Shown here: in pieces, positions 9,679 through 17,949 of the stretch
Layout: the number at the start of each line of letters is the position of its first letter
How positions within the stretch are numbered: position 1 is the first letter of the stretch
Assembly (NCBI GenBank): GCA_963773155.1
Contig: CAVZAB010000017.1
Coordinates: forward strand, 62,001-126,000
Source of the DNA: CAVZAB01 sp963773155
GTDB lineage: Bacteria > Pseudomonadota > Alphaproteobacteria > Rhizobiales > Beijerinckiaceae
Reading direction: 5' to 3'
Length of the DNA: 64,000 bases
Notes under the pieces: generated by a model
What the model saw: the letters and a program-made list of their open reading frames with translations, nothing else
Told to the model about the DNA's origin: nothing
Database searches by the model: none
Position numbers and translations under genes: made by a program

Positions 9679-9957
9679 CTAGATGTTTTGCGCAGGCGTA
9701 ATTCTAGAGACGCCAGAGGGCGCCGAAGGTCGTCTCGACAGCTTGCTGGCCCTTTCCAATTCCGGTCGCGCGTGCCGGCCGTAGCGGCCCACACTTTGTG
9801 CGAAATTGGCCCGATGGAAAACCGCGACCAGGCCGCCGGGGCGCACCCGGGTCAACGCGTGCTCAACGAACCGCTGCCCGTCCGAGTAAGGAGGATTGGA
9901 ACAGATGGTGTGCCGTGTTCGAGAAGCAATCTTGAGCAGGGAATCGTCACGCTCCAT
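9679..9957 (-). pseudogene. DNA methyltransferase remnant (NPPY motif)
   Basis: A 92-aa reading frame holding the middle of an S-adenosylmethionine-dependent DNA methyltransferase. NPPYSDGQRFVEHALTRV contains the NPPY catalytic motif of N6-adenine/N4-cytosine enzymes, followed by GGLVAVFHRANFAQS, which resembles the strand after NPPY in phage-type methylases. The SAM-binding N-terminal half is absent: upstream on this strand is the end of the PHP gene, 12 bases away. The tail after about residue 58 is low-complexity. I read it as a decayed fragment, perhaps of phage origin. An imperfect inverted repeat (9675-9683 with 9703-9711) overlaps its 3' end. Nothing else is seen in the 9625-9969 gap. 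Confidence 0.5.
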
Positions 9958-9969
9958 CCATGAGCCGAT

Positions 9970-10908
9970 TCAAGACGTTTCTACCTCGTCCCACCAGATG
10001 GGGTTGCTCCAGGCGCGCTTGCCGCCGTGGTCGATGGCGACGATGCGGAACCACGGGCTGGGCTTGTTGAGGAGCCAGCCCTTCTCAAGCTCTTCGAGAT
10101 CGAACTCGGCCGAGGTGATGGCCTTGCCGATCCGGATGCAGGTGCGCGAGGTGCCGCAGACCACGGTGATGTAGTCGACCGGCGAGGTCTCGATGTTGAT
10201 GGTCTTGCCCTCGAGGCGTGACGTCGAGGAGCAGCGGGTCCCTGGCTCGAATAGTGGTCGCCGCGCTTCAGGGCGGCAAGCAGTGCGTCGGGATCGAGGC
10301 TCTCGGCCTTGACGTTGACCCAGCCGCCGAAATAGTCGGCCGATTTGAAATGGGCATCGTCGGTGGCGATGGCGGTCAGGCGCCGGCCTTCGTTGAGCAG
10401 CTGGTCCCAGAGATAGAGGCCGTCGCCGCGGTCGTTCTCGATGGCGCAGCCGTGATTGTAGATCTCGACCGCATGGGCGCAGTCGATGGCGCGGCCATCC
10501 TCGATGGTAAGCTGCGACCAGGCCGGATGGGCGATGGCGATGAAGCCGCCGGCCTCGTGGGCGCGGCGGGCAAGAGCTGCGCCGGTTTCGCCCGTGGCCG
10601 CCTTGGGAAAATCGAGCGGCAGGCCGGCGCCGACGATGTGCCAGAGCTCGCCGGCGGAGGTTTCCGGGCGCATGCAGTTCGGCCCCGATGATGGTGGTGA
10701 AATTGTTGGAGCGGAAGGGCCGGGTGTCGGCCATCGGCCAGTCGAAATTGCCGATGAAATGTTCCGACAGCATCATGAAGTCGTAGCCGGCGTTCTTGTA
10801 GGCCTCGACCACCTCGTGCGGCTTGAGGCGGCCGTCGGACAGGTCGGAATGGGTGTGGAGATTGCCGCGCCAGAAGCGGCCGGGTCGGGAAAAGGGGGCA
10901 AGCCGCAT
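9970..10908 (-). CDS. PHP-domain metal-dependent hydrolase-like protein, frame shifted internally
   Basis: Polymerase-and-histidinol-phosphatase (PHP) domain protein of the stand-alone, CehA-like type. The first metal motif HTHSDLSDG lies near the N-terminus, followed by LSEHF, IAHPAWSQL, VEIYNHGC and the late metal motif TDDAHF. The frame leaves after GAELHAP (an extra C near 10668) and returns after SSQGP through two further extra bases near 10200-10240. The final segment (ETSPVDYITVVCG to the TGA at 9970) is back in the original frame. About 312 aa. The substrate is unknown; family members cleave phosphoesters or related bonds. Start ATG 10908 has a purine-rich GGAGCTTTCC region just before it. 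Confidence 0.7.
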   Translation of the reverse strand: MRLAPFSRPGRFWRGNLHTHSDLSDGRLKPHEVVEAYKNAGYDFMMLSEHFIGNFDWPMADTRPFRSNNFTTIIGAELHAPGNLRRRALAHRRRRPAARFSQGGHGRNRRSSCPPRPRGRRLHRHRPSGLVAAYHRGWPRHRLRPCGRDLQSRLRHRERPRRRPLSLGPAAQRRPAPDRHRHRRCPFQIGRLFRRLGQRQGREPRSRRTACRPEARRPLFEPGTRCSSTSRLEGKTINIETSPVDYITVVCGTSRTCIRIGKAITSAEFDLEELEKGWLLNKPSPWFRIVAIDHGGKRAWSNPIWWDEVETS

Positions 10909-11176
10909 GGAAAGCTCCTAGTGAAAACCTCTTAATCTAAGTTCAGACACCCCGGGGAACGGCAAAGTTGCAAAGATATCCAAATCGCCGCCCACCGTTA
11001 TCAAGCCGAATACAAATTAGGGTGTGGCAAGGCGCATCTCTTTGACCCCTGGCGGGAGAGGTTAATCCCGCCCACGCTCTCCGGCAATCGGACTTCGACA
11101 ACGGCCTCGCCGTGTTATGATTTGCTTAGCGGGGCTGAACCGTAACGAGCTTAAGGCAAGCTCAGACACGCGCCCG

Positions 11177-11202
11177 CTGTCGGCCTGACTGCTGGCCGAC
11201 AG
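11177..11202 (-). terminator. Hairpin just after mntR stop
   Basis: A perfect 9-bp stem (CTGTCGGCC at 11177-11185 with GGCCGACAG at 11194-11202) around an 8-base loop begins one base after the mntR stop codon. Its position suits a transcription terminator for mntR. No T-run follows on the minus strand, so it may act with Rho or only protect the 3' end. The rest of the 10909-11176 gap shows no gene. Confidence 0.5.
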
Positions 11203-11203
11203 G

Positions 11204-11662
11204 TCAACCGCGGGCACCGAGGAATTTCGCGAATGCCTCAATCGTTGTCGCCGAGACATGGTGCTCGATCCCTTCGGCATCGGCCTCGGCTGCCTCCGGC
11301 GGGACACCAATAGCGAGAAGCACGTCGACGACCAGGCGGTGACGGCGGCGCATGCGAGCAGCCAATTGATGCCCGGCATCGGTCAGAAAAATGCCGCGAT
11401 AGGGCCTGGAGGTCGCCAGCCCGTCGCGCTTCAGCCGGGAAATGGCCTTGATGGCGGTCGGATGCGAGACGCCGAGACGGCGAGCAATATCGGTGGGCCG
11501 CGCCTCTCCCTGGGTGGCCAGCAGATCATCTATCAATTCGGTGTAATCCTCGAGACGGGCGCTCGCCATCGCAGCGCGGGTCTTGCCGAAGCGGCGAGCC
11601 TGAGCGGCCTCGCTTGGCAGTCCGGCGGGTGCCGCGGCAGGCGGCGCATTCTTGCGTGGCAT
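11204..11662 (-). CDS. mntR: Manganese-responsive DtxR-family transcriptional regulator
   Basis: Metal-sensing repressor of 152 aa. A variable N-terminal tail of about 35 residues precedes a winged helix-turn-helix (EDYTELIDDLLATQGEARP, then DIARRLGVSHPTAIKAISRL) and a dimerisation region with the metal-ligand pattern RRHRLVVDVLL and IEHHVS typical of MntR/DtxR. There is no C-terminal SH3-like domain, which agrees with MntR rather than full-length DtxR. It diverges from mntH across a 160-base gap holding a promoter and a perfect palindrome, so it almost certainly senses Mn(II) and represses the transporter. Start ATG 11662 is the only convincing one. A hairpin follows the stop. Confidence 0.88.
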   Translation of the reverse strand: MPRKNAPPAAAPAGLPSEAAQARRFGKTRAAMASARLEDYTELIDDLLATQGEARPTDIARRLGVSHPTAIKAISRLKRDGLATSRPYRGIFLTDAGHQLAARMRRRHRLVVDVLLAIGVPPEAAEADAEGIEHHVSATTIEAFAKFLGARG

Positions 11663-11744
11663 GGGAATCTTCTGGTTGTTTTTGGACCGAGCCGATTTGT
11701 ATCATACGGGTCAAGTTGACGCCAAGGCTACAGATTGCTGCCCG

Positions 11745-11772
11745 TTGACTTTTCGAGGAACGGGCCTATATC
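11745..11772 (+). promoter_or_regulatory. Putative sigma-70-type promoter of mntH
   Basis: TTGACT (11745-11750) and TATATC (11767-11772) lie 16 bases apart, close to the -35 and -10 consensus. Transcription would start near 11779, directly at the palindrome described next. Inferred by eye only. Confidence 0.5.
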
Positions 11773-11779
11773 CTTGTTC

Positions 11780-11793
11780 GTAGCTTAAGCTAC
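11780..11793. promoter_or_regulatory. Palindromic operator, probable MntR site
   Basis: GTAGCTTAAGCTAC is a perfect 14-bp palindrome 30 bases upstream of the mntH start and at the predicted transcription start. Its TAGC-N4-GCTA core resembles the TAGC/GCTA half-sites of enterobacterial MntR operators. Binding here would block initiation. Confidence 0.6.
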
Positions 11794-11822
11794 ATTATCG
11801 TGCATCGGGAATAGACGGGGCT

Positions 11823-13127
11823 ATGGACAACGCCGTCACGCGGCAAACAGGTCGGCAATCCTGGTCGGCGCGCACTGTGGCCGCCGGCCGAGAGTCCATT
11901 GCGGGGCGCCGGCGTGGCCTGGCCGCCTTCGCGCCCTTTGCCGGACCGGCGCTGATTGCCTCGATCGCCTACATGGACCCCGGCAATTTTGCCACCAATA
12001 TCGCGGCCGGGTCGAGGCACGGCTACCTGTTGATCTGGGTGGTCGTCCTCGCCAATCTCATCGCCATGCTGTTCCAGTCGCTTTCGGCCAAGCTCGGCAT
12101 TGTCACCAACCGCAGCCTTGCCGAACATTGCCGGGATCGCCTTCCTCGCCCGGTCACGTTGTCGTTGTGGATCGCCAGCGAGTTCGGCGCCATGGCAACC
12201 GACCTTGCCGAATTTCTTGGTGGTGCAATCGGGCTCAGCCTTTTGGTCGGGCTGCCGCTGCTTGCCAGCCTGACCATTACCGGCCTGGTCACCTATGCCG
12301 TGCTCGCCCTGCAGGGCGCCGGTTTTCGCCCCCTCGAAGTTCTGATCGGCGCCTTCGTCAGTTTGATCGGCTTTTGCTATCTCGTTGAAATTGTGATCGC
12401 GCCGCCGGATTGGCGGCTGTTTGCCTACCATGCCGTCGTCCCCGGTCTCGACGGTCTCGACAGCGCCAAGCTTGCGGTCGGCATAATCGGCGCCACGGTG
12501 ATGCCGCATGCGATCTACCTGCATTCGAGCCTCACCCGCAATCGGATGCCGACCACCAGCCAAGCCGAACGAAGCCGAGTACTGCGCTATTCCAATATCG
12601 AGGTGCTCGTCGCACTCGGCTTTGCCGGGCTTGTCAATATGGCGATGATCGCCATGGCGGCACGCGTCTTCCATAACGGCGTCAACAACGACGTCGCCGA
12701 TATTGCGACGGCCTATCAGACTTTGACGCCCCTGCTTGGCGCCGCCGCGGCTGTAGTCTTCATGACTTCGCTGCTCGCCTCCGGCCTTTCGAGTTCGATA
12801 GTGGGTACGATGGCTGGCCAGGCGATCATGGCCGAATTCACGAATTGGCAGATTCCGCTTTGGCTGAGGCGGGCGATCACCATGCTGCCATCCTTTGCGG
12901 TCGTCGCCTATGGCGTCAATTCCACCCAGGCCCTGATCCTGTCGCAAGTGGTCCTCAGCATGATCGTGCCGATCCCGATGATCGCTCTAGTTTGGTTGAC
13001 AAGTCGTCAAGACGTGATGGGCGAATTCGCCAATCGAACGCTGACCCGGCATCTCGCCATAATTGCCACCATTCTCATCGTCGCCCTCAATCTGCTGCTG
13101 GTCGGACAATTGGCCGGCCTTCTGTGA
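11823..13127 (+). CDS. mntH: Nramp-family divalent metal (Mn2+) transporter
   Basis: Proton-coupled manganese/iron importer of the inner membrane, 434 aa with about 11 predicted membrane helices. The metal-site motif DPGN is at residues 52-55 in helix 1 and MPHA at 227-230 in helix 6; these two unwound segments coordinate the metal in Nramp proteins. The N-terminal cytoplasmic tail of about 40 residues is rich in Arg. Transcription is probably controlled by MntR through the palindrome upstream. The gene ends 4 bases from the convergent thiD stop codon, leaving almost no room for a terminator between them. Confidence 0.94.
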   Translation: MDNAVTRQTGRQSWSARTVAAGRESIAGRRRGLAAFAPFAGPALIASIAYMDPGNFATNIAAGSRHGYLLIWVVVLANLIAMLFQSLSAKLGIVTNRSLAEHCRDRLPRPVTLSLWIASEFGAMATDLAEFLGGAIGLSLLVGLPLLASLTITGLVTYAVLALQGAGFRPLEVLIGAFVSLIGFCYLVEIVIAPPDWRLFAYHAVVPGLDGLDSAKLAVGIIGATVMPHAIYLHSSLTRNRMPTTSQAERSRVLRYSNIEVLVALGFAGLVNMAMIAMAARVFHNGVNNDVADIATAYQTLTPLLGAAAAVVFMTSLLASGLSSSIVGTMAGQAIMAEFTNWQIPLWLRRAITMLPSFAVVAYGVNSTQALILSQVVLSMIVPIPMIALVWLTSRQDVMGEFANRTLTRHLAIIATILIVALNLLLVGQLAGLL

Positions 13128-13131
13128 TCCT

Positions 13132-13986
13132 TCAGACCGTGCCGTCTCTTACGACGAGCGGCCGCGGCGCGAAGAAATGGTTGAGCGGACCATGGCCAGT
13201 GCCCGTTTCAACGTCGGCGCCGGCGGCAATGGCGGTAATGACATAGGCCCGCGCCTGTTCGACCGCCTCGACCAGATTGCTGCCGAGCGCGAGATATGCG
13301 GCGATGGCCGAAGACAGCGTGCAGCCGGTTCCATGAACATTGCGGGTTTCGATGCGGGCGGTGCTGTAGCGCCTAATCGCGCCGTCCGGCGTCAACAGCA
13401 TGTCGACCAGTATGTCGCCCGGCAAATGGCCCCCCTTCAACAGGACGGCCCGGCAGCCGAGCTTGCCAAGCGCCAGGAGCGCCGGTTCGAGATCATCGAT
13501 GGCCGCCAATTTGCGACCGAGAAGGACCGACGCCTCGTCGAGATTGGGCGTAACCAGTTCACTCAATCCGAACAATTCATCGACGAGAACCGAAATGGTC
13601 TCGGACGTAATAAGCCGGTCGCCACTTGTTGCCACCATGACCGGATCGAGAACGACCGGATGTAACCCGTGGTGCCGGATCGCTTTGGCGACAGTACGCA
13701 CGACGGCCGGCGTGTGCAGCATGCCGACCTTGACCGCGTCGACGCCAATGTCGCTCGCCACCGCGTCAATCTGGGCTTCGAGGATCGCGACCGGCAAGCT
13801 CTCAATGGCGCTGACGCGCACGGTGTTTTGTGCGGTGATTGCGGTAATGGCACTCATGCCGTAGCAGCCGAGCGCACTGAAGGTCTTCAGATCGGCCTGG
13901 ATCCCGGCGCCGCCGCCACTGTCGGACCCGGCGATCGTCAGAACCCGGCAATACCTGCGCCTTTTGCTGGTCCCGCTCATCTTCAT
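13132..13986 (-). CDS. thiD: Hydroxymethylpyrimidine/phosphomethylpyrimidine kinase
   Basis: Phosphorylates HMP and HMP-P for thiamine synthesis or salvage. From ATG 13986 the protein is 284 aa. The ribokinase-fold signature AGSDSGGGAGIQADLKTF is at about 19-36, and the anion-hole motif with catalytic Cys222 (HGTGCTLSSAI) is near the C-terminus. A longer frame reaches 14139, but its first 51 residues are Arg/Ser-rich and overlap the MDR gene upstream; MKMSGTS at 13986 fits the family. No other thi gene is nearby, so it probably serves salvage or completes a pathway encoded elsewhere. Confidence 0.92.
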   Translation of the reverse strand: MKMSGTSKRRRYCRVLTIAGSDSGGGAGIQADLKTFSALGCYGMSAITAITAQNTVRVSAIESLPVAILEAQIDAVASDIGVDAVKVGMLHTPAVVRTVAKAIRHHGLHPVVLDPVMVATSGDRLITSETISVLVDELFGLSELVTPNLDEASVLLGRKLAAIDDLEPALLALGKLGCRAVLLKGGHLPGDILVDMLLTPDGAIRRYSTARIETRNVHGTGCTLSSAIAAYLALGSNLVEAVEQARAYVITAIAAGADVETGTGHGPLNHFFAPRPLVVRDGTV

Positions 13987-14035
13987 CCGCTTCCCGCTTG
14001 TCGGCCCGCCGGCCGCTTCGTCCCTTGCGGCACTC

Positions 14036-15094
14036 CTAGACCGGCGGCGGCACCAGAACAAGCTTGCCGAAATGCCGCTTTGCCAGGAACTCCTGCTGCG
14101 CGAGGACGATCTCGTCGAGCGGAAATGTCCTGGCGACACGCGGCTTGATTTGGCCGCGCGCCAGATAGGCCAAGAGATTGTCGAAGACGATTGCCGGCTG
14201 ATAGGTGCAGCCGAAAAAGGTCAGATCCTTGAGATAGAGCTTGCGCAGGTCAAGCTCGACATGCGGGCCGCCAATGGCGCCGGAGGTCGCATAGCGTCCG
14301 TGTCTCGTGAGCGCGCTGAGAAGTTGTGGCCACGCCGGCCCGCCAACAAGATCGACGACTACATCGACACTTTCGGCGCCGAGCACCTTGACGACATCGG
14401 CGTCGCGATCGATCGTGCGAGCGGCCCAGCCGCGCAAAGCGGCAGCCTTGGGCGCAGCGGCCACCGCGATCACTTCCGCCCCGCGCAGCCGCGCCAATTG
14501 CACCGCCGCAAAGCCGACGCCGCCGGAGGCACCGGTGATCAGGACGCGATCGCCGGCCGCAACGTCGGCATGGTGAAGCAGGTTTTCGGCTGTCGAATAG
14601 CTGCACGGCAGGGCGGCCAATTCGACGTCCTCAAGCTGGCTGTCGATGGGATGAGCATCGCGGGCGCTGACGGCAACATATTGGGCAAAGCCGCCGTCGC
14701 AGTCGGTGCCAAGCCAGCATTCGCCGGGTTTGCGCTTGGAGAAGCGCAGCAACGCGGGCAAGACGACACGCCGCGATAACAGGCGTTGATCAACGCGGGC
14801 GCCGCAGGCGACAACACGGCCGCAGACGTCGGCGCCCTGGATGCGCGGAAATGTCATCGCGCCGCCCGACCAATTGCCCGCGGCGATCTGTCCGCCCTCG
14901 CCAACCGCCTGCCCATACCATCCAGTTCGGGTGTTGATGTCGGTCGCGTTGATGCCGGCCGCGGCGACCGCGACCAGAACCTCGTCATCAGCGTGCGTCG
15001 GAATCGGCACGTCGCGCCGGAACACCAATTTGTCGAAGCCGCCGTGGCCGGTAAGCTGCACCGCGGCCATCGCCAACCCGGTCAGATCATCCAT
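14036..15094 (-). CDS. Zinc-independent MDR alcohol dehydrogenase / quinone oxidoreductase-like protein
   Basis: Medium-chain dehydrogenase/reductase of the quinone-oxidoreductase branch, about 352 aa. The N-terminal GroES-like fold reads VQLTGHGGFDKL and GINATDINTRTGWY; the NADPH-binding fold carries ITGASGGVGFAAVQLARLRGA. Catalytic-zinc ligands in the classical ADH spacing are not evident, so NADPH-dependent reduction of an enone or quinone is likelier than alcohol oxidation. Start is uncertain: ATG 15151 gives an extra unconserved N-terminus, while ATG 15094 (MDDLTGLAMAAVQL) or 15070 fits the family. It lies 49 bases upstream of thiD on the same strand, possibly co-transcribed; no functional link is obvious. 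Confidence 0.82.
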   Translation of the reverse strand: MDDLTGLAMAAVQLTGHGGFDKLVFRRDVPIPTHADDEVLVAVAAAGINATDINTRTGWYGQAVGEGGQIAAGNWSGGAMTFPRIQGADVCGRVVACGARVDQRLLSRRVVLPALLRFSKRKPGECWLGTDCDGGFAQYVAVSARDAHPIDSQLEDVELAALPCSYSTAENLLHHADVAAGDRVLITGASGGVGFAAVQLARLRGAEVIAVAAAPKAAALRGWAARTIDRDADVVKVLGAESVDVVVDLVGGPAWPQLLSALTRHGRYATSGAIGGPHVELDLRKLYLKDLTFFGCTYQPAIVFDNLLAYLARGQIKPRVARTFPLDEIVLAQQEFLAKRHFGKLVLVPPPV

Positions 15095-15172
15095 CAGCAA
15101 TCCCATAAGGTCCCGGCGCGGGCTCAGACCATCGCAGGCCTCGCCGGCCACCGCAAGGCGCCGGCCGAACCG

Positions 15173-15706
15173 CTAGGGTGTTATGAATAGGCCAAAAGGC
15201 GGCAATCCGGCGCGGCCCGGCAGCCGGCGGGGCTCGGCTGAACTGGGTTTCGGGCCGGCCAGAACCAGGGCCCAATAGACGCCATATGGCTTGCCCGGCG
15301 CCTCGCGGCGGGCCAGCCCAATGCGCGTCACGTTCGGCAACAGGAGATTTTCCCGGTGGCCCGCCGACTTCTGCCACCCTTCGAGAACCGCGCCGAGCGA
15401 GTGAAAGCCGGCTCCGATATTCTCCGCAGCGGCGACATGTATGATGCCCAGGGCCCGCATCCGGCTGGCGAAATCGCCGGCAACGTCGTGCGACATGACG
15501 CCGCGCGCCGCCATCGCATCGGCCTGTTGGCGCGCCGCGGCAGCAAGCTGCGGGTCGGGCTTGACCGGGCCAAGCCCATTGGCGGCGCGATAACGCGAAA
15601 TCATCGCGGCTGCCGCGCTTTCGTCACCAGCGGCAGGCGCTGCCGTGGCATTCGCCAATACTAGGAACACAATCCCAACAATTGTCAATGATCTCGCCAT
15701 TGCCAT
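15173..15706 (-). CDS. Secreted CAP-domain (SCP/PR-1-like) protein
   Basis: Predicted exported protein of about 178 aa from ATG 15706. It has a short basic start and a hydrophobic signal (SLTIVGIVFLVLANATAA), with likely cleavage after AAPAA. The CAP core includes ARQQADAMAARGVMSHD, the AAENIGAG motif and the GWQKSAGHRENLL motif, carrying the His and Glu positions typical of the CAP cavity. Bacterial members are periplasmic or secreted and mostly of unknown function. An upstream in-frame ATG at 15784 is less likely because it would bury the signal peptide. It is divergent from the glutathione peroxidase gene. Confidence 0.82.
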   Translation of the reverse strand: MAMARSLTIVGIVFLVLANATAAPAAGDESAAAAMISRYRAANGLGPVKPDPQLAAAARQQADAMAARGVMSHDVAGDFASRMRALGIIHVAAAENIGAGFHSLGAVLEGWQKSAGHRENLLLPNVTRIGLARREAPGKPYGVYWALVLAGPKPSSAEPRRLPGRAGLPPFGLFITP

Positions 15707-15875
15707 AGCCTTCGACCGATCACTCCCGATCACGCCCTTGCTCAAGTACTCAAGCAAATGTCCCAATACATTGTTTCGCGCCATGGTAAAGTTCGGCCGG
15801 TTCGCGGGGCACTCGGCGAAAACCGCATGTCACCGGCGGGCGTATAAGGATCGTCACGTTGCATGGGATGGATCG

Positions 15876-16442
15876 ATGGCCGTCAACCGCCGCGCGTTCC
15901 TCACTCTTGGCCTCGGCCTTGCGTCTTACCCGGCCGCAGCCGGTCCAGCCAGCCCGCTGAGCGCGGCCGCCTTCAGTTTCGCGACCGAGCGGGGCTCCGA
16001 GATAAGATTGGCCGATTTTACCGGCCGTCCGGTTCTGGTCGTGAATACGGCCTCGCTCTGCGGCTTCACACCCCAATATGTCGGCCTGCAGCAATTGTGG
16101 ACACGATTCCGCGATCGCGGCCTCATTGTGCTCGGCGTGCCAAGCGATGACTTCGGCGGCCAGGAACCCGGCACGCCCGACGAAATCGAGGCGACAGCGC
16201 ACACCTATGGCGTCACCTTTCCCTTGGTGGCAAAGGTGGCAGTGACCGGGCCCAAGGCGCACCCATTTTATAAATGGGCCGCGACGGAACGACCGGGCGA
16301 GCGGCCAAGCTGGAACTTTCACAAATATCTGGTCGGGTGCGAGGGTCACATAGCCGCCGTATTCGCTTCCGCCGTTGAACCAACCGACACGAGAATTATC
16401 GCCGCGATCGTCCGGGAATTGAATGCCGCCGTCAGCAACTAG
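15876..16442 (+). CDS. Glutathione peroxidase family protein, exported
   Basis: Thiol peroxidase of 188 aa from ATG 15876. The peroxidatic cysteine is C62 in NTASLCGFTPQY, with the catalytic partners Q96 (DDFGGQEPG) and W146-N147 (SWNFHKYLV). It has Cys rather than Sec, as usual in bacteria. The N-terminus NRRAFLTLGLGLASYPAAAG has twin arginines and a hydrophobic stretch, so Tat- or Sec-dependent export is likely and the enzyme would detoxify peroxides in the periplasm. The frame is open upstream to 15645, but that part overlaps the divergent CAP gene and shows no conservation. Confidence 0.9.
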   Translation: MAVNRRAFLTLGLGLASYPAAAGPASPLSAAAFSFATERGSEIRLADFTGRPVLVVNTASLCGFTPQYVGLQQLWTRFRDRGLIVLGVPSDDFGGQEPGTPDEIEATAHTYGVTFPLVAKVAVTGPKAHPFYKWAATERPGERPSWNFHKYLVGCEGHIAAVFASAVEPTDTRIIAAIVRELNAAVSN

Positions 16443-16501
16443 GCAGGCGCGCCCCGCCGTTCCGCTATTGTGGCACCGATCAGATTGAGAGGGATCGGAA
16501 C

Positions 16502-17935
16502 ATGTCCGCTTCACCCGAGGCAAAGACAGGCGCCGTCGAACGCCGGAAAACCCCGCCGGCGCCGCGACCGCGCGATCGACCATACGGGACGCTCGGCCTC
16601 CTCGTCGCGATGTGGCAAAATCCGCTGCTGACTTGGACCACCCGCCATTTCGAGGAACCGATCGTCACCGCGCAGACCATTCTCGGCCGGATTGCCGTGG
16701 TCAGTGACCCGACCGGCATCCGGCAGGTCCTGGTGGACAATGCCGCAAACTACCACAAAGGCCCGCTCCAGCGCCGGCTGCTCGGTCCGGGGCTCGGCAA
16801 GGGCTTGCTGACGACGGAGGGCGAGGATTGGCGCAAGCAGCGGCGTGCCTTGGCGCCGCTCTTCACGCCGCGCGTCGTCGAGGCTTTCGCGCCGGCCATG
16901 GGCGAATCGGGCCAGTGGATGGTCGGCCGCTGGCAGGCGCAGCGCCCCGGGCGCGTTCTCGATATGGCGGCCGAGATGTCCCGCCTGACGCTAGACATAT
17001 TGGAACGGACCCTGTTTCCCGACGGTCTTGCCCGCAAGCCCGGAGAGTTTGCCCGTGCCGTGACCCTTTATTTCGAGACAATCGGCCGCGTCGACCCGTT
17101 TGACGTGCTCGGTCTTCCCGACTGGGTGCCGCGCCTCGGGCGGCGCAATGCCCAACCGGCCTTGCGCTTTTTCGGTGAGGCGGTCGACGAGATTATCAAC
17201 GCACGGCGGTCGGCGATCGCGAGCGGCAGCCAGCCCAGCGGCGCTGCAGTCGATCTTCTGACGTTGCTGCTGCGGGCCGCCGACCCCGAGACGGGGCTCG
17301 GCCTGAGCGAAGCCGAAGTCCGCGCCAATATCCTGACCTTCATCGCGGCCGGCCACGAGACGACTGCCAACACTCTGACCTGGACCCTGTTCCTCCTGTC
17401 GACGCACCCGCAGTGGCGCTTAGAACTCGAGGCCGAGGTGGACGCGCTGCTGCCGAGTGGCATCCACGACGCCTTGCCAGCGAGTGCCGTTTGGCTCGAG
17501 AGCTTGCCGCGCGCAAGAGCCATTATCGAGGAGGCGCTGCGGCTTTATCCGCCTGCGGCCTCGTTGACCCGCGAGGCCTTGCGGGCGGATGTGATCGCGG
17601 GCCGACGGATCGACAAGGGTACGATCGTCGTCATCTCGCCCTGGGTGTTGCATCGCCACCATCGCCTGTGGAACCGACCAGCCGAATTCGACCCCGCGCG
17701 CTTTCTGCCACCGGCGCGCGGCGCGATCGAGCGTTTCGCCTATCTTCCGTTCGGCGCCGGGCCGCGGCTGTGCATCGGCGCGAGCTTCGCCCTGCAAGAG
17801 GCGATCATCCTGCTCGCCATGCTGGTTAGACATTTCCGCTTTGAACTCGCCGACAATGCCAAGGTCATGCCGGTCCAGCGGGTGACGCTGCGGCCTGGAA
17901 ACGGCATGCCGATGGTCTTGAAGCGGCGGCGCTGA
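16502..17935 (+). CDS. Cytochrome P450
   Basis: Haem-thiolate monooxygenase of 477 aa. The I-helix oxygen-activation motif AGHETT begins at residue 283, the K-helix ExxR is EALR at 344-347, and the haem-binding loop FGAGPRLCIG carries the proximal Cys424. There is no N-terminal membrane anchor and no fused reductase, so soluble redox partners are needed; none is encoded nearby. The motif pattern (LLTTEGEDWRKQRRALAPLFTP, LTFIAAGHETTA) resembles bacterial CYP families with eukaryote-like fatty acid or terpenoid hydroxylases. ATG 16502 has GAGAGGG 8-14 bases upstream. It ends 14 bases from the convergent GMC gene. Confidence 0.94.
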   Translation: MSASPEAKTGAVERRKTPPAPRPRDRPYGTLGLLVAMWQNPLLTWTTRHFEEPIVTAQTILGRIAVVSDPTGIRQVLVDNAANYHKGPLQRRLLGPGLGKGLLTTEGEDWRKQRRALAPLFTPRVVEAFAPAMGESGQWMVGRWQAQRPGRVLDMAAEMSRLTLDILERTLFPDGLARKPGEFARAVTLYFETIGRVDPFDVLGLPDWVPRLGRRNAQPALRFFGEAVDEIINARRSAIASGSQPSGAAVDLLTLLLRAADPETGLGLSEAEVRANILTFIAAGHETTANTLTWTLFLLSTHPQWRLELEAEVDALLPSGIHDALPASAVWLESLPRARAIIEEALRLYPPAASLTREALRADVIAGRRIDKGTIVVISPWVLHRHHRLWNRPAEFDPARFLPPARGAIERFAYLPFGAGPRLCIGASFALQEAIILLAMLVRHFRFELADNAKVMPVQRVTLRPGNGMPMVLKRRR

Positions 17936-17949
17936 GCGGCCGGCTCGCC

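Noticed and set aside
9703..9711. Inverted repeat near the methyltransferase fragment considered as an IS end
   Set aside because: Arms are only 9 bases with a mismatch; there is no transposase or target duplication.
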